A stretch of 17,848 bases of DNA from positions 1-17,848 of the forward strand of contig CAJAYZ010000436.1 in the NCBI GenBank assembly GCA_903949225.1. Direction: 5' to 3'. Under the pieces are notes generated by a model, which saw nothing but the letters and a program-made list of their open reading frames with translations, ran no database searches and was not told where the DNA came from. The translations under genes were made by a program, and so were the position numbers. Source of the stretch: an uncultured Planctomycetaceae bacterium (GTDB taxonomy: Bacteria; Planctomycetota; Planctomycetia; Pirellulales; UBA1268). This document shows, one piece after another, positions 1-7,239 of this stretch. The stretch's first letter is position 1. Each line of letters opens with the position of its first letter.

Positions 1-35
1 GAACACAACAGCCCACATCAGCCGGCGACAGATGT

Positions 36-299
36 TCATGAGCTCCCCGCTCGGTCTGGTGACGACAACGACATACGACTCGAGAGGGTGGCACCCCCAC
101 CGTTTTTGATAGCAAATCGTTCTGGAGAATCAATCCCCGGCACGCTCGTCGCCGTCGTTTCCGTCGCAAGCCTGGCAAAGAGCCGCTCGGCCGAGCTGCG
201 GCCGAGCGCCGCATGCCCCGCGTCAAGGCTCGAAGAAGCGTCGAGTATCCCGGCAAGCAGGCCGACGCCCGAGGCACTGGCAAGAACCTCAATCGGTCT
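36..299 (-). pseudogene. possible relic of the 3' part of the nucleotidyltransferase gene
   Basis: Downstream of the premature stop of the nucleotidyltransferase ORF, the - strand stays open in another frame. Its first residues there (PIEVLASASGV, about 296-264) resemble the segment that follows the core domain in intact members of this family. The rest has no recognisable motif. About 25 residues that would normally separate the two parts appear to be missing. This is a judgement from family memory, not an alignment; the stretch could equally be non-coding. Nothing else is recognisable in the first 288 bases. Confidence 0.2.
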
Positions 300-498
300 T
301 TGCCTGGAATCCGAAGGCCACAAGAGCGGCACGCAGCCGCGCGGCATTGGCCGGCGAGGCCTCGAAGAACACGTCGATGTCCTTCGTGAATCGTGGGTAA
401 CCATGGAAGGCGACGGCGTAGCCACCGACGACCATGTACTCAACGCCGTTCGATTCGAGCAATCGAAAGAAGTCTTCGAAGTCGGGTTGGGTATTCAT
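289..498 (-). CDS. truncated nucleotidyltransferase-fold protein
   Basis: The 69-residue product begins MNTQPDFEDFFRLLESNGVE and contains VVGGYAVAFHGYPRFTKDIDVF. The GG-x-A-x-x-x-H and D-I-D signatures are those of small nucleotidyltransferase-fold proteins (DUF6036/MNT-like, often part of toxin-antitoxin-like or defence pairs). Intact relatives run to roughly 140-190 residues; this one stops just after FGFQAKTD, so the C-terminal half is missing and the gene is probably dead or a remnant. It overlaps the end of the small upstream ORF by 59 bases on the same strand, as in intact cassettes of this kind. The start ATG at 498 matches the usual N-terminus of the family. Family assignment is fairly sure; activity is doubtful. 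Confidence 0.6.
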   Translation of the reverse strand: MNTQPDFEDFFRLLESNGVEYMVVGGYAVAFHGYPRFTKDIDVFFEASPANAARLRAALVAFGFQAKTD

Positions 499-628
499 AG
501 AGGAACTTTCCGGCCTCGACCCTCAACCGCTCGACTTCGTCGAGCCGCTCTTCCGGCGTCCGCCTTCTCCATGCCCGGCGATCCGCTTCGGCCTGTGATT
601 TCTGGTCGGTGATGTGCAGGTGTGGCAT
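440..628 (-). CDS. small conserved protein paired with a nucleotidyltransferase gene
   Basis: The 62-residue, highly charged product has the core RRTPEERLDEVERLRVEAGKF followed by LYEYPTRLRR. I recognise this pattern from small ORFs that sit directly upstream of, and overlap, nucleotidyltransferase-fold genes in many bacteria, planctomycetes included. It is predicted to be a soluble helical protein without a signal peptide or membrane segment. Its function is not established; an antitoxin-like or partner role is an inference from gene pairing only. Start choice: the ATG at 628 is the first in frame and lies about 30 bases from a good -10-like element on the same strand. There is no clear Shine-Dalgarno sequence. 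The longer + strand ORF across this locus is a shadow. Confidence 0.55.
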   Translation of the reverse strand: MPHLHITDQKSQAEADRRAWRRRTPEERLDEVERLRVEAGKFLYEYPTRLRRLLSIARIERR

Positions 629-657
629 GACGTGAATGATTCCGTGAGTTCTTATCG

Positions 658-687
658 ATTCTATCCCCTCGATCCGTGGGGCGTCAG
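658..687 (-). promoter_or_regulatory. putative promoter for the small ORF/nucleotidyltransferase pair
   Basis: Read on the - strand, CTGACG (687-682) and TAGAAT (663-658) are separated by 18 bases and lie about 30 bases upstream of the ATG at 628. They match the sigma70 -35 consensus at 4 of 6 positions and the -10 at 5 of 6. The element faces away from the imuA promoter, so 629-870 is a divergent intergenic region. Found by eye only. Confidence 0.35.
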
Positions 688-808
688 CATCGGCTCAGGG
701 AAGCCTCACGTCTGCCCTCGCGCATGGCGGTCCCCTTCCGGGGATGTGCGGCCTGTCGGGCGCGAGTCGACGCTGCACCGCGACGAAAAACTTTTCCCGA
801 ATGGAGCG

Positions 809-847
809 TTGACGGTCGGCCTGCCGATGGGTACTGTACGCGCGTTC
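809..847 (+). promoter_or_regulatory. putative imuA promoter with embedded SOS-operator-like palindrome
   Basis: TTGACG (809-814) and TACTGT (832-837) are separated by 17 bases. Overlapping the -10 is GTACGCGCGTTC (836-847), an imperfect dyad with one mismatch in each half and a GTTC half-site. It resembles the GAAC-N4-GTTC boxes bound by LexA in Gram-positive bacteria. It lies 24 bases upstream of the chosen imuA start. imuA-imuB-dnaE2 cassettes are commonly LexA-controlled, so a repressor site here fits; that this sequence is the operator is an inference. Confidence 0.35.
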
Positions 848-870
848 ACATTTCGCGGGAGGCGGGACCA

Positions 871-1890
871 GTGGCCGACGACACGACAACCTCCGACACG
901 ACCTCCGGCAGCCTCGCTGATCTCGTGGCCCGGGGCGTCGTGAGCCGGGCCGGAGGGGGGGCTCGAGGCCAATTCGGTAGCCAGTTTGCCAGCCAATCCG
1001 GCACAAGCGTCTGGACCTGCCTCGAGCCTGGCGATGCCACGGCAAGCGCGCCGCGGGCGATCTTCCCGAGCGGTTTCCGGGGGATCGATCGGCTCCTGCC
1101 GACCGGCGGGATCGGCAGCGGCAGCCTGATCGAATGGATCGGCGGGCCGGCGTCGGGAGCGGCGACGCTCGCCTTCGCAGTCGCCGGGAGGCTGCGCGTG
1201 GCCCGGCCCGAGGGGGCTGCCGGGCCGATCCTCGTGATCGATCGTCAGGGGCGGTTTCATCCGCCGGCGGTGATGCCGTGGCTCGAAGGGCCTGCGGCGG
1301 CGAAGCCGAAAGCCGGCGGGGCCGCCGTTGGGGCGCTCGTCGTCGTTCGGCCGTCGCGCGACGAGGACGAAATCTGGGCGATCGATCAGGCGCTCCGCTG
1401 CCCCGGCGTGACGGCCGTGCTCGCCTGGCCAAAGCGCGTCTCCAATACGGCGATGCGACGCTGGCAGCTGGCGGCCCGCGGCAGCGGCACGGTGGGATTT
1501 TTGGTGAGGCCGGTGGCGGCCCGGCGCGAGCCGTCGTGGGCCGAGGCCCGGCTCAACGTGGCGGCTCTCCCGATGCTCGGGCGCTTTCGGGGGGACGACG
1601 ATCCCCTCTCGTCGCATCGCTGGGCGCCCGCCGTCGGCTCGCTCGCGGTTCGGCGGCTGCGACTGTCGCTTCAGGAGGGGCCATGGGCGTGTGAACAGCC
1701 CCCCGATGTGCCCACGGTGGAGATCGCGCTCGATCTGGCCACCGGCCGCGAAGCGATCGGCGACGCCACCACCAACAGCCTCCGCAGGGGCGGCCCGTGG
1801 AGTAGCACCGCGCTGGCCGGTCGGCCCTGGTCGCCAGGGACGCTCTCCGATGGCAATGGAGCGGGAGGGCTGTCGTGCCGCGCATCCTGA
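871..1890 (+). CDS. imuA: ImuA-like RecA-fold protein, translesion mutasome component
   Basis: First gene of an imuA-imuB-dnaE2 cassette, which carries out damage-induced mutagenic DNA synthesis. The product (about 339 residues) shows the ImuA/SulA-like pattern FPSGFRGIDRLLPTGGI, then SLIEWIGGPASGAATLAFAV at the Walker A position and a beta strand ILVIDRQGRF. The Walker A lysine is absent: G-P-A-S-G-A-A-T, about residues 92-99. ATP binding is therefore questionable, and a structural role bridging ImuB and RecA is more likely. Start choice: the GTG at 871 has GGGAGGCGGG just upstream. An in-frame ATG at 676 would add 65 residues of unrelated, arginine-rich sequence. The 3' end overlaps imuB by 16 bases, implying translational coupling. 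The function is assigned mainly from family resemblance plus gene order. Confidence 0.8.
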   Translation: MADDTTTSDTTSGSLADLVARGVVSRAGGGARGQFGSQFASQSGTSVWTCLEPGDATASAPRAIFPSGFRGIDRLLPTGGIGSGSLIEWIGGPASGAATLAFAVAGRLRVARPEGAAGPILVIDRQGRFHPPAVMPWLEGPAAAKPKAGGAAVGALVVVRPSRDEDEIWAIDQALRCPGVTAVLAWPKRVSNTAMRRWQLAARGSGTVGFLVRPVAARREPSWAEARLNVAALPMLGRFRGDDDPLSSHRWAPAVGSLAVRRLRLSLQEGPWACEQPPDVPTVEIALDLATGREAIGDATTNSLRRGGPWSSTALAGRPWSPGTLSDGNGAGGLSCRAS

Positions 1891-3791
1891 CCCTCTGGCT
1901 GCCGCGCTGGCCGGTGCAGCGGCGGTTGAGTGGCAACGCCGAGCTGCGGCACGGGCCGGTGTTCGTCTGCCAGCGCCAGCCACAAGGCGCGATGACGGTG
2001 GTGGCCTGGGCCATTCCCCGTCGTCCGGCAGCGCCACAGGCCGGGGGCGAGAGGGCCGGGCCAGCAACGGTCGGCGATGGAGTAGCGATCCATGCCGGCA
2101 TGCCCCTGGCCGAGGCGATGGCAGCGGTGGCGCTTGTCCATGGCGCGCACGCCTGTCGCCGAGCTTGGATCGATCATGACGATCCGGTGGCCGACCGCGA
2201 CGCGCTGCTCGAGATCGCCCGCTGGTGTCGGCGCTTCACGCCGGCGGTGGCGGTGGAGAGCGGGGGCGAGCACCAACGGCCGGAGTGCCTTCATCTCGAT
2301 GTCACGGCCACGGCAGGCTTTTTCGGTGGCGAAGAGAGACTCGCGCGCACGGCCGTGTGGACGCTCGCCGCGCGGGGCCTCCATGCCCGCGGGGCGATCG
2401 CCGACACCCCCGGAGCCGCCTGGGCCGCCGCCCACCATGTCGATCGGTTGGCGGCGCTGGCCGGCGAGCCGGCGCCACGCGGCCGGCGGCGGAGCGTGGT
2501 GGTGGCGCCGGGGGGCCTGGTCGATGCGTTGCCGGCCACGGGGCTGCGGTTGGATGGCGGCACGCTCCAGAAGCTCCGTGAAGTCGGGATCGATTCGATC
2601 GGTGGAGTGATGCGGCTCCCGCGCAAGAGCCTGGCGTCGCGCTTCGGCCCGCTGCTGGTGCGCCGGCTGGCGGAGCTCACGGGAGAACGGGCCGAGCCGC
2701 TCGAGCCGTTGCCGGGGGGGGAGCTACCGCAGGCCAGCCATGCCTTCGATTTCCCCCTCTCGCTTCGCGGCACCTCGGAGGAGCAGTTTGCCCAATGCCT
2801 CCGCCCGCTCCTCGAAGCGTGTATGAGGCCCCTTTCCGCCGCGGGACGGGGCGTGACGGCGCTCCAGGTAAGGCTCGAACGGGTAAGGCTCGAGCGGGCG
2901 CGGATCGAACGCGCTGGCTCGGCCGGCGCCGATGCGGCGACCGGGCCGGCGGGGCGATCCACGGCCACCAGCGCCCCGGTCGTCATCGATGTCGGGCTCT
3001 TCCGCCCAAGTGTGAGCGTCGCCCATCTGGCGGAGCTGATCCGGCTGCGGATGGCGCGCATGCAACTGCCGAAGGAGATCGATGGGGTTTCGATCGAGGT
3101 CGTGGCCGCCGGTGAGGTCGGCAGCCGCCAGCGGATGCTGTTTGGCGAGGCGGAGGAGGCGGGAGACGGGGAGGTCGCCATGCTGCTGGAGCGCCTGGCG
3201 GGGAGGCTCGGCCGCGCGGCGGTCTACGAGCCACGCTCGGTGGCCGACGCCCAGCCGGAACATGCCTGGATGGCGGTGCCGCCGGGGCAGAGCACGCGAT
3301 CGCCCAGACGCATCACCAAAGCGCCGTCAGACGACCGCGCCAGCCCTGCCAAGGGAGCGTCGCGCAGCGCCACGAGCCAGTCAGGCCCCTGCCCCGCCCC
3401 GGAGCGGAGGCCGTTTTTGATGTTTCCCCGTCCGCTGCGTTTGGAGCCGCTTCGGCCGGAAGAAGCCCGTGAGCCGGCGGAGCGCCGGGCGGCTTCCGGA
3501 GTGCCTGTCCGCTTCCGCTACGAGTCGCGGGTTCATCGGGTGCTCTGTGCCCAGGGGCCGGAGCGGATCGAGACGGCGTGGTGGCGCGGCCCCTCCGTGC
3601 GCCGCGATTACTTCCTCGTCGAGGCGGTGATCGAGGACGTGGTCGAGGGGGGCGGTGAGGGCGTGGCCAGCGGTGACCGGCAGCGGGACGCTGGCCGCGA
3701 CGGGTCAGGGAATGTCGACGGGATCCTCCGGCTGTGGATCTTCCGGCAGGTGCGGGACGGGGGCTGGTTTGTCCATGGTGTCTTCGCCTGA
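1875..3791 (+). CDS. imuB: ImuB, catalytically inactive Y-family polymerase-like mutasome hub
   Basis: The 638-residue product starts MPRILTLWLPRWPVQRR and contains LHLDVTATAGFFGG (about 139-152) and ADTPGAAWAAAHH, all typical of ImuB. The N-terminal acidic residue and the S-x-D-E motif of active Y-family polymerases are missing, so it is expected to act as an adaptor and not as a polymerase. A beta-clamp-binding motif, QRMLF, is visible at residues 419-423. The C-terminus, with ERIETAWW, RRDYFLVEA and LWIFRQVRDGGWFVHGVFA, is the conserved ImuB tail. Oddities: three tandem RLER-type pentapeptides (333-347), a Ser/Pro/Arg-rich linker (about 475-515), and a Gly/Asp-rich insert (about 589-617) splitting the conserved tail. 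The GTG start at 1875 has GGGAGGG upstream (from 1863) and overlaps the end of imuA. Confidence 0.9.
   Translation: MPRILTLWLPRWPVQRRLSGNAELRHGPVFVCQRQPQGAMTVVAWAIPRRPAAPQAGGERAGPATVGDGVAIHAGMPLAEAMAAVALVHGAHACRRAWIDHDDPVADRDALLEIARWCRRFTPAVAVESGGEHQRPECLHLDVTATAGFFGGEERLARTAVWTLAARGLHARGAIADTPGAAWAAAHHVDRLAALAGEPAPRGRRRSVVVAPGGLVDALPATGLRLDGGTLQKLREVGIDSIGGVMRLPRKSLASRFGPLLVRRLAELTGERAEPLEPLPGGELPQASHAFDFPLSLRGTSEEQFAQCLRPLLEACMRPLSAAGRGVTALQVRLERVRLERARIERAGSAGADAATGPAGRSTATSAPVVIDVGLFRPSVSVAHLAELIRLRMARMQLPKEIDGVSIEVVAAGEVGSRQRMLFGEAEEAGDGEVAMLLERLAGRLGRAAVYEPRSVADAQPEHAWMAVPPGQSTRSPRRITKAPSDDRASPAKGASRSATSQSGPCPAPERRPFLMFPRPLRLEPLRPEEAREPAERRAASGVPVRFRYESRVHRVLCAQGPERIETAWWRGPSVRRDYFLVEAVIEDVVEGGGEGVASGDRQRDAGRDGSGNVDGILRLWIFRQVRDGGWFVHGVFA
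2871..2915 (+). repeat. three tandem 15-bp coding repeats in imuB
   Basis: AGGCTCGAACGGGTA (2871-2885), AGGCTCGAGCGGGCG (2886-2900) and CGGATCGAACGCGCT (2901-2915) are imperfect, in-frame copies. They encode RLERV, RLERA and RIERA. The first two copies differ at three positions and the third is more diverged, which suggests a local duplication series. The segment would extend a charged helix in the little-finger-like region. Confidence 0.75.
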
Positions 3792-3826
3792 CTCGAGCAG
3801 CCGGCGAGTGGCCGGGGAAATCCTCC

Positions 3827-3832
3827 AAGGAG
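3827..3832 (+). promoter_or_regulatory. ribosome binding site of dnaE2
   Basis: AAGGAG sits 7 bases before the ATG at 3840. This strong site fixes the dnaE2 start, in contrast to purC, aroC and the response regulator, which have none. The 48 bases between imuB and dnaE2 show no obvious promoter or terminator, so co-transcription with imuB is likely. Confidence 0.65.
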
Positions 3833-3839
3833 CCTTGTC

Positions 3840-6800
3840 ATGCCGTCGTCGCGACCCGTGATCGCAAGTCTGAGTTCGGGGGCCAGCCCCGGGGGCCCGC
3901 GCGAGCCCCCCCGCTACGCCGAGCTCCATGTCACGAGCAACTTCTCCTTCCTCCAGGGCGCCTCTCATCCGGAGGAGCTCGTCCGTACGGCTCACGCCCT
4001 CGGCTATGCCGGGATCGCGATCACCGATCATGCGACGCTTGCCGGCATCGTCCGGGCGCACGGGGCGGCCAAGGAGGTCGGCATCCCGCTCATCGTCGGG
4101 GCCACGCTGACGACGATCGATGGCGAGGCGCTTGTGGTGTGGGCGGAGAACCGGGCCGGCTACACAAACCTTTGCCGCCTCCTCTCGATCGGCTACGGCG
4201 GGATCCCGGCGGAGAGCGGGCAGGAGCAGCGCGATGGCACAGCGGCTGCTAGCGCCATGGCGGAAGACGGGGAAGATCGCGGCCCGGTCAGCTGCCGGCT
4301 TTCACGCGACATGGTCGCGGCCCATGCGGCAGGCCTGCGGGCCGGCGTGCCGCTGGCGGCCGTGGATGGAGATTGGCGGCGGCTGGCGGCGTGGCGCGAG
4401 GTGTTTGGGGAGCGCGTCTGTGGGCTGGCGGAGGTGGCGCTCGAGGGGGATGACATGGTGAGGCTCGAGCGCTTCGCCCGCGCCTGCCGGCGGGCACGGG
4501 TCGATGTCGTGGCGGCCGGCGACGTCCGCTGCCACATCCGCGCCCGGCTTCCCCTCCTCGATGCCCTCACGGCGGTCCGTCACGGCGGCACGATCGAGGA
4601 GGTCCGTGGCCGCCTCCTCACCAACGGCGAACGCCATCTCCACAAGCAGTCGAGGCTCGAGGCCCGCTTCGCGAGCTTGCCGGGGGCCGTCGAACGCTCC
4701 GTGGAATGGGCCGCGGCCTGCACCTTCTCCCTCGACGAACTGCGCTACGAATACCCCGACGCCGTCGTGCCGGCCGGCGCGACGGCAGCGGGATACCTTG
4801 CCGAGACGGTGTGGCGCGGGGCTGCGAAACGCTATCCCGACGGGGTGCCCGAGAAGGTCCGCGGCCTTCTCGAGCACGAGCTTGCGCTCGTCACCGAGCT
4901 CGGCTACGAGGCCTACTTCCTCACCGTCTTCGACATCGTCCGCTTCGCGCGCCGCCGCGGAATCCTCTGCCAGGGGCGCGGGTCGGCGGCCAATTCGGCG
5001 ATCTGCTACTGCCTCGGGATCACGTCGGTCGACCCGGCCAGGATGCAGGTTCTCTTCGAGCGCTTCATCAGCCGCGAGCGCCGCGAGGCCCCCGACATCG
5101 ACATCGACTTCGAACACCACCGCCGCGAGGAGGTGATCCAATACCTCTACGACACCTACGGCCGCTCGCGCGCGGCGATGACCGCCGAGGTGATCTGCTA
5201 CCGCCTCCGCTCGGCCGTGCGCGACATGGGAAAGGCGATCGGGCTGTCGCTCGATCGGGTGGCACGGATCGCCGAGGTGCTCGATGTCGGCGACCGGGTC
5301 GATCGACTGCCGGAGCGGCTTGCCGAGGCGGGGCTCGATCCCGATGGCGACACCGGCCGGCGGCTCACGGCCCTCGTCGGCGAGCTGATCGGCTTCCCCC
5401 GCCATCTCGGCCAGCATGTCGGCGGCATGGTGATGACGCGTGGCGATCTGTGCGATCTGGTGCCGATCCAGCCGGCGACGATGGCGGGCCGCTCGATCGT
5501 CCAGTGGGACAAGGACGATCTCGACGAGCTGGGAATCCTGAAAGTCGATTGCCTGGCGCTCGGGATGCTCACCGCCATCCATCGGGCGTTCGATCAGGTC
5601 GAAGCGGCGGGGGGCCCGAGGCTGTCGCTTGCCACCGTGCCGGCGGAGGATCCGGCCGTCTACGAGATGGTGTCGCGGGCCGACACCGTCGGCGTGTTCC
5701 AGATCGAGAGCCGGGCGCAGATGAGCATGCTGCCGAGGCTCAAGCCGCGCTGCTTCTACGATCTGGTCATCGAAGTGGCGATCGTGAGGCCGGGGCCGAT
5801 CCAGGGGGGGATGGTTCATCCCTACCTGCGCAGGCGCTGCGGCGAGGAGCCGGTGAGCTACCCCAACGAGGCGATCCAAGGCGTCCTCGAAAACACGCTC
5901 GGCGTCCCCCTCTTTCAGGAGCAGGCGATGCGGCTGGCGGTGGTGGCAGCGGGGTTCACGCCGGGGGAAGCCGATCAACTCCGCCGGGCGATGGGGGCTT
6001 GGCGGCGGCCGGGGGTGATCGACGAGTTTCACCGCCGGCTCGTCGAGGGGATGACGTCGCGCGGGCTCGCGGCGGAGTTTGCCGAGCAGGTGTTTGCCCA
6101 GATCCGCGGCTTCGGCGAATACGGATTCCCCGAGTCGCACGCGGCGAGCTTCGCCTTGCTTGTCTATGTGTCGGCATGGCTCAAGTGCCACCATCCGGCG
6201 GCCTTCACCGCGGCGCTCCTGGCGAGCCAGCCGATGGGGTTTTACGCGCCGGCCCAGCTCGTGCGCGATGTCCGGAAGCGCGGGGTGGGTGTGTTGGCCG
6301 TCGACGTGAATGCCAGCGGCTGGCATGCGCGTGTCTGTTGCCAGACGCGGGGCGCGGCGGAGGGGACGCGGCCCTGCCCCGACAAGCCACAAAGCCTTCG
6401 CTTGCCACAAAGCCTTCGCTTGCCACAAAGCCTCCGCTTGCCACAAAGCCTCCGCAAACCACAAAGCCTTCGCTTGGGTCTCGAGCAGGTGCACGGCCTC
6501 GGCGTGGCGGAGGGGGAGCGGATCGAGGCGGCGCGGCGCGACGGCCTGTTCGGCACCGTCGAGGATCTCGCCCGCCGCGCCCGGCTCGGCCGCGAGGCGC
6601 TGTTGAGCCTGGCGCGGGCCGGGGCCCTCGCTTCGCTGGGAATGGACCGGCGGCAAGCGGTGTGGGAGGCGCTGCGGGATCGGGAACGCCCCGGCAGCCA
6701 GCCGCTCCTGGTCGACCTCGCCGATGACGAGGATGGCGAGGAGGTCGAACTCCCGGCGACGAGTGCCCGCGAGGAGGTGATCGCCGATTACCGCACGTCG

Positions 6801-7217
6801 GGCCTCTCGCTCGAGGCCCATCCGCTCCAGTTCGATCGGGCGGGGCTCGCCCGGCGTGGGGTTGTGACCACGGCGGAGGCCCACGATGCCCCGGAGGGAC
6901 GGCGCGTGACGGTGGCGGGGATCGTGCTCTCGAGGCAGCGGCCGTCGACGGCCCACGGGATCATCTTCCTGTCGATCGAGGACGAGACCGGCGCGGCGAA
7001 TGTCGTCGTCCGGCCGGACGTGTGGCAGCAGGCCGAGGCACTTTCGCGGCGGGCGGCGGCGGTCGTGATCGAGGCCCGCGTGCAACGCCGGGGCGGGGTC
7101 GTCCACCTCCTGGCGACACGGATGGAGAGTCTCGTGTCGGACGATACGGCAGGCAGTGGTGAAGCGGGGCTCCCGGCCGGGGTACCGCTGCCGCGGATGT
7201 CGCGCGACTTCTGTTGA
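3840..7217 (+). CDS. dnaE2: error-prone DNA polymerase III alpha subunit DnaE2
   Basis: The 1125-residue product is the polymerase of the ImuA-ImuB-DnaE2 mutasome. Domains in order: PHP domain from about residue 25 (AELHVTSNFSFLQGASHPEE), C-family polymerase core, helix-hairpin-helix region (about 880-945), and OB-fold (about 1000-1090). The C-terminus SRDFC matches the short conserved DnaE2 tail. Catalytic aspartates are visible as D419 and D421 in PDIDIDFE and D570 in LKVDCLALGMLT. Compared with usual DnaE2 (about 1030-1100 residues) it is slightly long. It has a low-complexity N-terminus and a five-copy hexapeptide repeat (PQSLRL-type, residues 850-879) just before the conserved LRLGLEQVHGLG segment. 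The ATG at 3840 has AAGGAG upstream. Long ORFs in other frames across this gene are GC-driven shadows. Confidence 0.95.
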   Translation: MPSSRPVIASLSSGASPGGPREPPRYAELHVTSNFSFLQGASHPEELVRTAHALGYAGIAITDHATLAGIVRAHGAAKEVGIPLIVGATLTTIDGEALVVWAENRAGYTNLCRLLSIGYGGIPAESGQEQRDGTAAASAMAEDGEDRGPVSCRLSRDMVAAHAAGLRAGVPLAAVDGDWRRLAAWREVFGERVCGLAEVALEGDDMVRLERFARACRRARVDVVAAGDVRCHIRARLPLLDALTAVRHGGTIEEVRGRLLTNGERHLHKQSRLEARFASLPGAVERSVEWAAACTFSLDELRYEYPDAVVPAGATAAGYLAETVWRGAAKRYPDGVPEKVRGLLEHELALVTELGYEAYFLTVFDIVRFARRRGILCQGRGSAANSAICYCLGITSVDPARMQVLFERFISRERREAPDIDIDFEHHRREEVIQYLYDTYGRSRAAMTAEVICYRLRSAVRDMGKAIGLSLDRVARIAEVLDVGDRVDRLPERLAEAGLDPDGDTGRRLTALVGELIGFPRHLGQHVGGMVMTRGDLCDLVPIQPATMAGRSIVQWDKDDLDELGILKVDCLALGMLTAIHRAFDQVEAAGGPRLSLATVPAEDPAVYEMVSRADTVGVFQIESRAQMSMLPRLKPRCFYDLVIEVAIVRPGPIQGGMVHPYLRRRCGEEPVSYPNEAIQGVLENTLGVPLFQEQAMRLAVVAAGFTPGEADQLRRAMGAWRRPGVIDEFHRRLVEGMTSRGLAAEFAEQVFAQIRGFGEYGFPESHAASFALLVYVSAWLKCHHPAAFTAALLASQPMGFYAPAQLVRDVRKRGVGVLAVDVNASGWHARVCCQTRGAAEGTRPCPDKPQSLRLPQSLRLPQSLRLPQSLRKPQSLRLGLEQVHGLGVAEGERIEAARRDGLFGTVEDLARRARLGREALLSLARAGALASLGMDRRQAVWEALRDRERPGSQPLLVDLADDEDGEEVELPATSAREEVIADYRTSGLSLEAHPLQFDRAGLARRGVVTTAEAHDAPEGRRVTVAGIVLSRQRPSTAHGIIFLSIEDETGAANVVVRPDVWQQAEALSRRAAAVVIEARVQRRGGVVHLLATRMESLVSDDTAGSGEAGLPAGVPLPRMSRDFC
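3878..3910 (+). other. two adjacent GC hairpins just inside the dnaE2 coding start
   Basis: GGGG-CCAG-CCCC (3879-3890) is followed directly by GGGGGC (3891-3896) pairing with GCCCCC (3905-3910) across an 8-base loop. They lie 39-70 bases after the start codon, in a part of the protein that is low-complexity and not conserved. In the mRNA they could slow early translation. A role is not shown; G/C-rich codons could produce this by chance. Confidence 0.35.
6387..6476 (+). repeat. five tandem 18-bp coding repeats in dnaE2
   Basis: Five contiguous 18-base units of CCACAAAGCCTTCGCTTG begin at 6387, 6405, 6423, 6441 and 6459. Units 1, 2 and 5 are identical, unit 3 differs by one base, and unit 4 differs by that base and in its last codon (AAA for TTG). 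Each unit is six codons in frame and encodes PQSLRL (PQSLRK in unit 4). The array ends in the native LRLGL motif, so it may have grown by slippage from that codon stretch. Its base composition is distinctly less GC-rich than the flanks. Confidence 0.95.
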
Positions 7218-7239
7218 GCAGAATGCTACAACTTTCCCC

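Noticed and set aside
88..612. 174-codon + strand ORF across the start of the window
   Set aside because: It is antisense to the small ORF and nucleotidyltransferase, which carry recognisable motifs. It has no ribosome binding site and no family pattern.
676..870. N-terminal extension of ImuA from the ATG at 676
   Set aside because: The extra 65 residues look non-coding, and the promoter-like sequence and palindrome lie inside this stretch. The GTG at 871 has a good ribosome binding site.
706..2067. 453-codon - strand ORF opposite imuA
   Set aside because: Arg/Pro/Ala-rich shadow; the + strand frame reads as ImuA and overlaps imuB in the expected way.
3301..3415. Small mobile element inserted in imuB
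   Set aside because: The linker reads as foreign low-complexity sequence, but no terminal repeats or target duplication are visible, so only the linker itself is reported.
6387..6476. CRISPR array
   Set aside because: The five 18-base units are directly adjacent with no spacers and lie in frame inside dnaE2.
4706..6727. Long + strand ORF in another frame of dnaE2
   Set aside because: Arg/Gly/Pro-rich shadow with no family resemblance; the dnaE2 frame carries all catalytic motifs.
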